Below, piece after piece: positions 1-5,447 of a stretch of 5,447 nt of DNA. The DNA is taken from contig CAMDSS010000142.1 in assembly GCA_945907085.1 (NCBI GenBank), positions 1 through 5,447 on the forward strand, written 5' to 3'. The notes beneath the pieces were generated by a model. It was not told the DNA's origin. It ran no database searches and saw nothing but the letters and a program-made list of their open reading frames with translations. The translations under genes were made by a program, and so were the position numbers. Origin of the DNA: Cyanobium sp. NIES-981 (GTDB lineage Bacteria; Cyanobacteriota; Cyanobacteriia; PCC-6307; Cyanobiaceae). Positions within the stretch are counted from its first letter, which is position 1. Each line of letters starts with the position of its first letter.

Positions 1-620
1 CGGTCGCTCGTCACGGCCACGCAGCGCCCCTGCAGGTAGGCCGAGTAGGTCTGGTCGGCGGTTTGGAATTTGAGCGGGGTGTAGGCAGCGTTGATTTCGC
101 GCATGCGATCGGCGAGGTTGAGCTCGGTGGTGGTGCCGCTCTCCACGCAAATGGGCTTACCGGCCAACTCCTTCAGGCCCTTGATGCCGCTAGCCGCCGG
201 CACCATCACCCCTTGGCCGTCATAGAAGGTGGTGGGGGCAAAACTCAGCCCATTGCCGCCCGATGCATCCCGGCTCAAGGTGAGGGTGGTGTTGCGGGAG
301 AGCAGGTCCACCTCGCCGCTGGCCAGGGCCGCAAACCGTTCGCTGGAATTGAGGTCGCGGTAATCCACCTTGGCTGGATCGCCAAACAACGCTGCCGCCA
401 CGGCCTTGCACACATCCACATCCAGGCCGCTGTAGCTGCCGTCTGGCGCTACAAAACTGAAACCGGTCAACTTGCCATCCACCCCACACACCACGGTGCC
501 GCGGGCTTTGATGGTGGCCAGCTTCTGGCTTTGCACCCCGCCGTCCTCGCTGGCGCATCCCACCAGCACCAGGGCGGTAAGGAAAGGAACAACGGCAGCC
601 AGCCTGGGGAAGCGAACCAT
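1..620 (-). CDS. Amino-acid ABC transporter substrate-binding lipoprotein (AapJ/BztA/NatF type), N-terminal part
   Basis: This is the extracytoplasmic solute-binding subunit of a general polar or acidic amino-acid ABC importer; it would capture amino acids in the periplasm and hand them to a membrane permease pair. The ATG at 620 opens a lipoprotein signal peptide: a short basic n-region (MVRFPR), a hydrophobic core, and the lipobox L19-V20-G21-C22, so C22 would be the lipidated residue. Family hallmarks follow: GTVVCGVDG near residues 41-49, GFSFVAPDGSYSGLDVDVC at 53-71, the ligand-binding stretch LLSRNTTLTLSRD at 106-118, FYDGQGVMV at 132-140, and CVESGTTTELNL at 158-169. About 206 codons are present against roughly 340-350 usual for the family, so the gene runs off the left edge; no stop or frameshift is seen. 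There is no strong Shine-Dalgarno upstream. It is divergent from the COQ4 gene. The exact ligand (glutamate, glutamine, arginine or broad range) cannot be read from this part. Confidence 0.9.
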   Translation of the reverse strand, partial: MVRFPRLAAVVPFLTALVLVGCASEDGGVQSQKLATIKARGTVVCGVDGKLTGFSFVAPDGSYSGLDVDVCKAVAAALFGDPAKVDYRDLNSSERFAALASGEVDLLSRNTTLTLSRDASGGNGLSFAPTTFYDGQGVMVPAASGIKGLKELAGKPICVESGTTTELNLADRMREINAAYTPLKFQTADQTYSAYLQGRCVAVTSD

Positions 621-702
621 GGATGGCGAAAGAGGTTTTCGGCAGTTTGGCAGTAATCCCATCTGCCTAGGCTCAGGAGAGCGTGTTTGGCCCGAACCCC
701 AG
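621..702. promoter_or_regulatory. Divergent intergenic control region
   Basis: This short gap separates the outward-reading amino-acid-binding lipoprotein gene and the COQ4 gene, so it must hold promoters for one or both. I see no good sigma-70 pair. The nearest -35-like box on the plus strand is TTGGCA at 647-652, with no acceptable -10 at the right distance. No GTA-N8-TAC NtcA site, which might be expected for nitrogen-controlled amino-acid uptake, was found. It carries an 8-bp palindrome, GCCTAGGC (665-672), and a tandem 8-mer (641-656). The AGGAGA at 675-680 resembles a ribosome binding site but sits too far (22 bases) from the GTG at 703 to decide the start. Confidence 0.4.
641..656. repeat. 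Tandem 8-mer GGCAGTTT/GGCAGTAA
   Basis: Two adjacent 8-base units share GGCAGT in their first six positions (641-646 and 649-654). They lie 21-36 bases upstream of the lipoprotein ATG at 620. Such a spacing could suit a regulator half-site pair, but two short units may also be chance; no known operator was recognised. Confidence 0.25.
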
Positions 703-1446
703 GTGAGCAGGTTGCGGAGCCAATCCCCCCATCAGCGGCTTCAGGCCATCGCCCGCGATCTTGTGGCACTCAGCCACAACCCCGACGACTTCGACCACGC
801 CTTTCATCTACTCAATGCCAGCTATGCCACCCCGGCGGCGGCCCAAGCCCGGGAACGGCTAAAAAGCGACCCTTCCATTGCCCCATTGGTGGCCGAGCGC
901 TACTGGGGGCCCTGGCCCCAAACCCCTGAACTGATCCAGCTACCACCAGGCAGTTTGGGCCACTCCTACGGGCGCTTTCTTCAACACCAGGGGCTCGACC
1001 CCCTGCCCGATCCTGAGTTGTCCGAGGGCAGTCAGGCCGACGACCACTATCTCCAACTGCGGATTCGCCACACCCACGATCTTTGGCATGTGGTGGCTGG
1101 GATCCCCCCCACCTCAGCAGGGGAGGCCGCCCTCGATGGCCTCACCACCGAACAATTGCGCTGGCCCGGTTCCGCCCTGCTCCTGGCGGCCCATCTGCTG
1201 CATCGGGCCGAAGCGGATCCCCAAGAGGGCCCCGATGTGGGCCTCGCCATTGCCTTCGGATTGGAGCTGGGGGCCAAGAGCCAGCCGCTTCTGGCCCAAC
1301 GTTGGGAGGAAGGCTGGTCAACCCCGCTGCAGGCCTGGCGCCAGAAACTCGGTATGAACGCCCTCCTGCAACGCAATCCTTTCCATTCCACTGCCAGTCC
1401 AATCCAAGGGTCAGACTGGGGCGAAATCTTGTTACTCCCGGGCTAG
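703..1446 (+). CDS. COQ4-family protein (quinone biosynthesis)
   Basis: COQ4 proteins are metal-binding proteins of ubiquinone biosynthesis; in eukaryotes COQ4 has been assigned to oxidative decarboxylation at ring C1. Numbering from a GTG start at 703 (248 codons including the stop), the signature HDLWH at residues 125-129 followed by eleven residues and E141 matches the HDxxH-x11-E metal site exactly. The segment LPPGSLGHSYGRFL (80-93), just before it, is the usual COQ4 'LP-G-T/S-LG--Y--F' block. No signal peptide or clear transmembrane helix is seen, so it is probably cytosolic or peripheral on the membrane. The frame is open back to 472, but the in-frame ATG at 619 lies in the CCATGG that forms the divergent gene's start; GTG 703 or TTG 712 is therefore preferred, and the start is uncertain. 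The stop TAG at 1444-1446 directly abuts the kimA ATG, suggesting co-transcription. Its role in an organism that probably lacks ubiquinone is unknown. Confidence 0.82.
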   Translation: MSRLRSQSPHQRLQAIARDLVALSHNPDDFDHAFHLLNASYATPAAAQARERLKSDPSIAPLVAERYWGPWPQTPELIQLPPGSLGHSYGRFLQHQGLDPLPDPELSEGSQADDHYLQLRIRHTHDLWHVVAGIPPTSAGEAALDGLTTEQLRWPGSALLLAAHLLHRAEADPQEGPDVGLAIAFGLELGAKSQPLLAQRWEEGWSTPLQAWRQKLGMNALLQRNPFHSTASPIQGSDWGEILLLPG

Positions 1447-3333
1447 ATGGGCCGTTTCCAAGCCTCTGGAGCATGGGACTTACGCCGCACGTTGATCGGC
1501 AAGCCCCTCCCCACCAGCGCCCACGCCGAAGAGCGGCTCACCAACGCTGAGGCCCTCGCCATCCTGAGCTCCGATGCCCTCTCCTCGGTGGCCTATGCCA
1601 CCCAGGAAATTGTGCTGGTGCTTGGCATGGCCGGGGCCGTGGGCCTGGGCTTCACCTTGCCGATCACGGGGCTGATCATTGCCCTGATGATCATCGTGGC
1701 GATTAGCTATCGCCAAACCATCAAGGCCTATCCCCTGGGGGGGGGCTCCTACCGGGTCTCCCACGAAAACCTGGGCGATCTGCCGGGCTTGGTGGCAGGC
1801 GCCGCCCTCTCGATTGATTACGTGCTCACCGTGGCCGTGAGCACGGCGGCGGGCATTTCGGCGCTCACCTCCTATTTCCATGGTCTGGAGCCCTATCGGG
1901 TGCCCCTGTGCCTGCTGGCCTTGGTGCTGTTGATGGTGGTCAACCTGCGGGGGCTGCGCTCCAGCGCCCAACTGCTCAGCGCCCCCACCTATGTGTTTAT
2001 GGCTGCCGTACTCACGGTGGTGGGCGTGGGTCTGCTCAAGCTGGCCCATGGCGACATAGCCCCCATGGCCGCCGCCGAGCAAAACCTGCGGATGGTCGAA
2101 CAGCACGGCGGTCTTACGGCGATCAGTGCCGTACTGCTGATGCGGGCCTTCAGCTCGGGCTGCGCAGCCCTCACCGGCATTGAGGCGATCAGCGATTCGG
2201 TGATGGCGTTTAAGCCCACCGAATGGAAAAACGCCCGGCGCGTGCTCACCGTGATGGTGCTGCTTCTAGCCGTGATGTTCGGCGGGATGAGCGTGCTGGC
2301 CCAACAACTGGGCACCATCTACGAGGAGAACGGGCCCACCCTGCTCTACCAACTGGGGGATCAGGTCTTTGGTCACCACAGTCCCATGGTGTTGGTGTTG
2401 CAGGTGGCAACCCTGCTGATCCTGCTCCTCGCCGCCAACACCGCCTACGCCGACTTCCCCCGCCTGGCCAACTTCCTGGCCCAGGACGGCTACCTGCCCC
2501 GCCAACTCACCTCCCTGGGCGATCGGCTGGTGTTTAGCAACGGAATCCTGGCCCTCAGTGGCTTTGCCGGGATGTTGATCGTGATCTTTGGCGGCAGCGT
2601 GACCCGGCTGATCCCCCTCTATGCGGTGGGCGTGTTTTTGAGCTTCACCCTCTCCCAGGCCGGGATGGTGGTGCATTGGTGGAAAGAACGGGGGTTGGGC
2701 TGGCGGGTCAAGGCACTGATCAACGGCTTTGGCAGCCTGGTCACCCTGGTGGTGACAGGGGTGCTGCTGTTCAGCAAGTTCACCCATGGAGCCTGGGTGG
2801 TGGTGGTCACCATCCCCCTGCTCGTGATGCTGTTTTTGGCAATCAAACGCCACTACAAGCTGGTGGCCAAGCGACTGCGCCTGGCCACCGATAAGAAGCT
2901 CTCCCTGCCCCAGGCCCCGGCCGATGGTGGGGCACCGGTGGTGGTGCTTGTGGGCCAACTGCACCGCGGCAGCTTCGAGGCCGTGCGCTATGCCCGCTCC
3001 ATTGCCCGGGAGCTGGTGGCCGTGCACGTGGATTTAGGCCTCGGCAAAGCGGAGGCCTTTCGGGAGCAATGGCACCGCCAACTCCCCGACATCCCGCTGG
3101 TGGTGCTCGATTCCCCCTACCGCTCCCTGATTTATCCGGTGCTGGAGTTTGTCAAAACCTTTGAGATGGAGCACAAAAAAGATCGCGAAACGTTCTGCAC
3201 GGTGGTGCTGCCCGTCTTTGTGACCAGGCATCGCTGGGAAAACCTGCTCCACAACCAATCCACCATTTCCCTGCGCAGTGCCCTCCGGGCCCAGGGCACC
3301 CGGGTGGTCACCACGGTTGGCTTCTATTTGTAA
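1447..3333 (+). CDS. kimA: KimA-family potassium/proton symporter (APC superfamily)
   Basis: This 628-residue protein aligns from memory along its whole length with Bacillus subtilis KimA (YdaO, ~607 aa), a high-affinity K+/H+ symporter inhibited by c-di-AMP. Shared blocks include LIGKPL (16-21), LSSDALSSVAY (40-50), SYRQTIKAYPLGGGSY (87-102), IDYVLTVAVS (123-132), AFSSGCAALTGIEAIS (234-249), LAANTAYADFP (328-338), LIPLYAVGVF (388-397) and LHNQS (601-605). Residues matching the KimA ion pathway appear kept: D43, Y50, D124, Y125, T128, S132, T243, E246 and Y392. About twelve membrane segments span roughly 38-466; a soluble cytosolic domain follows (467-628), where c-di-AMP binds in KimA. The ATG immediately follows the COQ4 stop with no spacer and no visible Shine-Dalgarno, so translation may depend on coupling. 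No ydaO-type riboswitch can fit upstream because the COQ4 coding region is there. The N-terminus is about seven residues longer than in B. subtilis. Ion specificity is inferred from homology. Confidence 0.88.
   Translation: MGRFQASGAWDLRRTLIGKPLPTSAHAEERLTNAEALAILSSDALSSVAYATQEIVLVLGMAGAVGLGFTLPITGLIIALMIIVAISYRQTIKAYPLGGGSYRVSHENLGDLPGLVAGAALSIDYVLTVAVSTAAGISALTSYFHGLEPYRVPLCLLALVLLMVVNLRGLRSSAQLLSAPTYVFMAAVLTVVGVGLLKLAHGDIAPMAAAEQNLRMVEQHGGLTAISAVLLMRAFSSGCAALTGIEAISDSVMAFKPTEWKNARRVLTVMVLLLAVMFGGMSVLAQQLGTIYEENGPTLLYQLGDQVFGHHSPMVLVLQVATLLILLLAANTAYADFPRLANFLAQDGYLPRQLTSLGDRLVFSNGILALSGFAGMLIVIFGGSVTRLIPLYAVGVFLSFTLSQAGMVVHWWKERGLGWRVKALINGFGSLVTLVVTGVLLFSKFTHGAWVVVVTIPLLVMLFLAIKRHYKLVAKRLRLATDKKLSLPQAPADGGAPVVVLVGQLHRGSFEAVRYARSIARELVAVHVDLGLGKAEAFREQWHRQLPDIPLVVLDSPYRSLIYPVLEFVKTFEMEHKKDRETFCTVVLPVFVTRHRWENLLHNQSTISLRSALRAQGTRVVTTVGFYL
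3324..3333. other. Tail-to-tail overlap of kimA and MFS gene 3' ends
   Basis: The kimA stop (TAA, 3331-3333) lies inside the last codons of the minus-strand MFS gene, whose stop (TAG on the minus strand) occupies 3326-3324. The two converging coding regions therefore share ten bases, and there is no intergenic space for a conventional terminator for either gene. Confidence 0.85.
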
Positions 3334-4643
3334 GCCCCAGTTGGCGTGACAGAAGGGGTGCGGGTGGTAGTGGCGGGCCCGCCCAAGGCCCAAAGGGCTG
3401 GGATTGCATAGAGGCTGCAATAAACGGCTGGGCCCCACTGCCAGCCCTGCTTCTCGAGCAGCCAACTGCACACCAGCGGCGATGTGCCCGCAAACAGGGC
3501 CATGGCCAGGCTGTAGGCGATGGAAAACACCGTGCACCGCTGGCGCTCGGGCACCATCTCCACCGCCATCACCCCCTGGGCTCCCATGGTGAGCATCACC
3601 GGCAACACCCCCAGGGCCTGGCCGATCAGCAATCCCCTCGGGCCAGCCAATTGCACCAGGGGCAACACCACCGGGGTGGTGAGGGCTAAGAGAAGGTTGC
3701 CAATCCGATTGATCGACACTTTTCCGTAGCGATCCACCAAAACCCCACCGAGCACCACCAAGGGCAAGCCCAGGGTTTGGATCACTGTGGCTGTGGTGTT
3801 GGCCGCAGCCACACTCGATCCCCTCTGGTTGCCGCTGTAGTCGACCAAATAGACAAACAGCACATAGAAAACGACATTGGCGAACGACACCAACGCACCA
3901 ATGCGCAGCACCAAGCGCCATTGGCCGCCCAACTCGCGCAGCCGACCGCCCATGGCACCAAGCAGGTCGGCCCCCGAGTGAATCGCCGCCTGCTCCCTGG
4001 AGGGCTCCAGGGTTTCGGGCATCTGGCGCCGCATCCACAACCCCAAAACCGCCACCACGGCCCCCATCGCGAAGGGCAGCCTCCAGCCCCAGGCCTCCAT
4101 CGCCGAAGCCCCCAGCAGCTCAGCCAGCACCGCCACCGTGGCTGAGCCCAAGCTGAAACCCAAGAGACCCCCGGCGGTGGCCAGGCTGGCCAAGAATCCC
4201 TGGCGCCCAGGCCGGGCGGCCTCGGTGGCGTAGGTCATCGATCCGGTGAATTCCCCCCCTACGGAGAAGCCCTGCAGCATGCGGAGCAGCAGCAGCACCA
4301 AGCCGGCCGCAGGTCCCCACTGGGCATGGGTGGGCAACAGGGCAATCAGCAGGCTCGAGCCCCCCATCAACACAATGCTGAGGCTGAGCATGTTGCGCCG
4401 GCCGAGCAGATCGCCGATGGGGCCCAGCACCAGGCTGCCCACGGGCCGCATCAAGTAGCCCACCGCAAACACCGCAAAGGCCGCCACCACCTGCATCCCC
4501 GGCGCATCAGTAGGGAAAAAGGCCTTGCCCAAAGGGGTGGCCACGTAGCCGTAAACGGCAAAATCAAACCACTCGAGGGCATTGCCCCACAGGGCCGCGA
4601 GGGTGGCCGCCCGGCGCTGGCCCGCCGTGAGGTGCAGGGTCAT
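3324..4643 (-). CDS. MFS transporter, metabolite:H+ symporter (MHS) family
   Basis: This 439-residue inner-membrane carrier belongs to the MHS branch of the major facilitator superfamily (ProP, KgtP, ShiA and CitA relatives), which import organic solutes with protons. Diagnostic motifs: GNALEWFDFAVYGY (20-33) in helix 1, FAVGYLMRPVGS (59-70), the loop 2-3 motif G74-x3-D78-x2-GRR (81-83), RMLQGFSVGGEF (121-132), and the second-half repeat GGVLVDRYGK (299-308). About twelve helices are expected. The start is the ATG at 4643: the frame is open further upstream to 5036, but that extension is the shadow of dedA, and helix 1 begins only about 15 residues after this ATG. The ATG overlaps the dedA TGA (ATGA), with TCAGGT at 4657-4652 as a partial ribosome binding site, so translational coupling is likely. 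The tail after the last helix is short, without the long coiled coil of E. coli ProP. The substrate cannot be told; betaine or proline, dicarboxylates and shikimate are all known for the family. Confidence 0.85.
   Translation of the reverse strand: MTLHLTAGQRRAATLAALWGNALEWFDFAVYGYVATPLGKAFFPTDAPGMQVVAAFAVFAVGYLMRPVGSLVLGPIGDLLGRRNMLSLSIVLMGGSSLLIALLPTHAQWGPAAGLVLLLLRMLQGFSVGGEFTGSMTYATEAARPGRQGFLASLATAGGLLGFSLGSATVAVLAELLGASAMEAWGWRLPFAMGAVVAVLGLWMRRQMPETLEPSREQAAIHSGADLLGAMGGRLRELGGQWRLVLRIGALVSFANVVFYVLFVYLVDYSGNQRGSSVAAANTTATVIQTLGLPLVVLGGVLVDRYGKVSINRIGNLLLALTTPVVLPLVQLAGPRGLLIGQALGVLPVMLTMGAQGVMAVEMVPERQRCTVFSIAYSLAMALFAGTSPLVCSWLLEKQGWQWGPAVYCSLYAIPALWALGGPATTTRTPSVTPTGAYK
3372..3398. 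terminator. Possible hairpins just beyond the kimA stop
   Basis: GGCGGGCCCGCC at 3372-3383 is a perfect 12-base palindrome, followed by GCCC-AAA-GGGC at 3388-3398, a four-pair stem with a three-base loop. They begin about 39 bases after the kimA stop. There is no T-run after either, and both lie in coding sequence for the C-terminal tail of the MFS protein, so a terminator role is speculative. Confidence 0.2.
4640..4643 (-). other. ATGA stop/start overlap of dedA and the MFS gene
   Basis: On the minus strand the MFS start codon (4643-4641) shares bases with the dedA stop TGA (4642-4640). Four-base overlaps of this kind usually mark co-transcribed, translationally coupled genes. Confidence 0.85.
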
Positions 4644-5284
4644 GGTTTCGGACCTGAACGATCGAGCAGGCGCGATTCCCACCACAACAACAGCTTGGGC
4701 ACGGCCACAATCAGCGCCACAAGAACGAGCGCACCAATGCCAAATTCCAGCACCCCTTCCACCATGCGCTGGAACGGAATCCACCGCCCCCCCAGCCAAG
4801 CCAGACTCACCATGGTGGTGGCCCAGAGAAGGGCACCGGTGCAGTTGAACACCAAAAAGCGGCCGTAGGGCATCCCCACCGCCCCGGCCATGGGGCCCGC
4901 CACCACCCGCAGCACCGCCACAAAACGACCCAACAGCACCGATTTGCCGGCATGGTTGAGAAACTGGATTCGGAGCGTCTCCATCTGCTCTGGGGATTGG
5001 CGCAGCCACCGGCCCACCCGCAGCAGCAGGGGCCAACCGGCCCGGCGACCGACCCAGTAGCCAATCGAATCGCCCACCATCGCCCCACTACTGGCGGCGG
5101 CGATCACACCAGCCAGGTTCAAATGGCCACTGCCGGCGGCATATCCGCCCAGCAGCGTCACGGTTTCCCCAGGCAGGGGCAGCCCAGCACTCTCGAGCAC
5201 CATCGCAGCAAACACCACGCCATAGCCCCAGGTGTTGATCAGGTCTTCGAGGTTGGCCGTGCTCAAGAACTCAGGCAGAACCAT
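4640..5284 (-). CDS. DedA/VTT-family membrane protein
   Basis: This 214-residue polytopic membrane protein has a typical length for DedA proteins, a family that includes undecaprenyl-phosphate and phospholipid flippases and members needed for pH, envelope-stress and proton-motive-force tolerance. Visible hallmarks are LESAGLPLPGE (30-40), where the glutamates E31 and E40 flank the G-x-P-x-P-G re-entrant loop; GDSIGYWVGRRAG (71-83); and GRFVAVLRVVAGPMAG (119-134), with R120 and R126 spaced like the essential arginine pair of E. coli YqjA. The residue after RFV is alanine where many members have proline; this varies within the family. Further helices lie at about 142-165 and 181-201. The ATG at 5284 comes eight bases after the stop of the upstream membrane-protein gene, and the stop overlaps the MFS start, so all three are probably one operon. 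No strong Shine-Dalgarno is seen. The substrate lipid is not known from sequence. Confidence 0.88.
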   Translation of the reverse strand: MVLPEFLSTANLEDLINTWGYGVVFAAMVLESAGLPLPGETVTLLGGYAAGSGHLNLAGVIAAASSGAMVGDSIGYWVGRRAGWPLLLRVGRWLRQSPEQMETLRIQFLNHAGKSVLLGRFVAVLRVVAGPMAGAVGMPYGRFLVFNCTGALLWATTMVSLAWLGGRWIPFQRMVEGVLEFGIGALVLVALIVAVPKLLLWWESRLLDRSGPKP

Positions 5285-5292
5285 GCTCTAGC

Positions 5293-5447
5293 TCAGCCGA
5301 TCAGATGGCCTAATTGTGCAAGGCCATAGCGGCCGAGCCCCACCAGGGCAGCCCCACCGATCAACTGCAGCACGCTCCACCGCCAGCGCAACAGCAGCAC
5401 CAGGGCCAGCACCACCAGCCCAGCTGGGGCCCAATCGAACGGGCCGG
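5293..5447 (-). CDS. C-terminal end of a membrane protein, possibly ChrA-type chromate transporter
   Basis: Fifty codons and a TGA stop (5295-5293) remain of a gene that continues past the right edge; its start is not in the window. The peptide begins GPFDWAPAGLVVLALVLLLR and continues with a hydrophobic segment, VLQLIGGAALVGLG, giving two membrane helices separated by a basic, tryptophan-rich turn (RWRWS). This helix, arginine turn, 'GG-A-L-GL' helix and short tail resemble the C-terminus of CHR-family (ChrA) chromate/proton transporters, but the fragment is too short to be sure, and other polytopic proteins could end this way. It lies eight bases upstream of dedA on the same strand, so it probably heads or belongs to the dedA-MFS operon. 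Confidence 0.5.
   Translation of the reverse strand, partial: GPFDWAPAGLVVLALVLLLRWRWSVLQLIGGAALVGLGRYGLAQLGHLIG

Noticed and set aside
63..656. Plus-strand open frame of 197 codons over the left end
   Set aside because: It lies antisense to the amino-acid-binding lipoprotein gene, which has clear family motifs; the plus-strand translation has no recognisable domain and its composition is that of a shadow frame.
472..702. N-terminal extension of the COQ4 frame back to the ATG at 472
   Set aside because: The extension is antisense to the lipoprotein coding region and has no similarity to COQ4 proteins; the frame is simply open by chance in GC-rich DNA.
1303..1446. c-di-AMP (ydaO-type) riboswitch before kimA
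   Set aside because: The region is occupied by the conserved C-terminal coding part of the COQ4 gene, and no leader-like structure was recognised.
2266..3027. Long minus-strand frame (253 codons) opposite kimA
   Set aside because: It is histidine- and glutamine-rich with no domain, and sits entirely antisense to conserved kimA sequence.
3303..3313. GTGGTCACCAC hairpin near the kimA stop
   Set aside because: The arms leave no loop, it lies before the stop inside coding sequence for VVTT, and no T-run follows.
3034..4038. Minus-strand frame of 334 codons across the kimA/MFS junction
   Set aside because: It runs in a different frame over the MFS coding sequence and antisense to kimA, with glycine-rich low-complexity translation and no motifs.
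4644..5036. N-terminal extension of the MFS frame to 5036
   Set aside because: These 131 codons are the shifted frame of dedA, rich in Gly, Ala and His and without membrane character; the ATGA overlap at 4643 gives a natural start before helix 1.
4952..5329. Plus-strand frame of 125 codons opposite dedA
   Set aside because: It is antisense to the well-supported DedA gene and shows no domain or ribosome binding site.

Overview
The window looks like an ordinary, densely packed chromosomal stretch from a GC-rich bacterium, most likely a cyanobacterium of the Synechococcus/Cyanobium type. I infer this from the gene families and their flavour (a NatF/BztA-like amino-acid binding lipoprotein, a COQ4-family protein, a KimA-type permease), the GC-rich codon use and the near absence of intergenic DNA. 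No full cyanobacterial HIP1 octamer (GCGATCGC) was found; the marine and brackish picocyanobacteria are known to use it little. The taxonomic call is an inference, at moderate confidence. No RNA gene, insertion sequence, CRISPR array or phage gene was seen.

Layout: (1) Positions 1-620, minus strand: the first ~206 codons of a lipoprotein that binds amino acids for an ABC importer; its 3' end lies off the left edge. (2) Positions 621-702: a short divergent control region. (3) Positions ~703-1446, plus strand: a COQ4-family protein with its full metal-binding signature. (4) Positions 1447-3333, plus strand: a KimA-family potassium/proton symporter whose ATG directly abuts the COQ4 stop codon. 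(5) A minus-strand gene cluster converges on kimA, reading from right to left: the C-terminal end of a membrane protein, possibly a ChrA-type chromate transporter (5447-5293); a DedA-family membrane protein (5284-4640); and an MFS transporter of the metabolite:H+ symporter type (4643-3324). The last two share an ATGA stop/start overlap, and the MFS gene overlaps the 3' end of kimA tail-to-tail by 10 bases.

How the genes may fit together: nearly everything here except COQ4 is a membrane-transport function. KimA imports K+ using the proton gradient, MHS-family carriers import solutes such as betaine, proline, dicarboxylates or shikimate with protons, and DedA proteins are lipid-carrier flippases linked to proton-motive-force and envelope homeostasis. 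A shared osmotic or ionic role is possible but not shown. The most interesting points are the intact COQ4 active-site motif in a lineage thought to make plastoquinone rather than ubiquinone, its zero-gap pairing with kimA, and a nine-G run inside a conserved membrane motif of kimA. I did not find convincing evidence of a wholly new multi-gene system.
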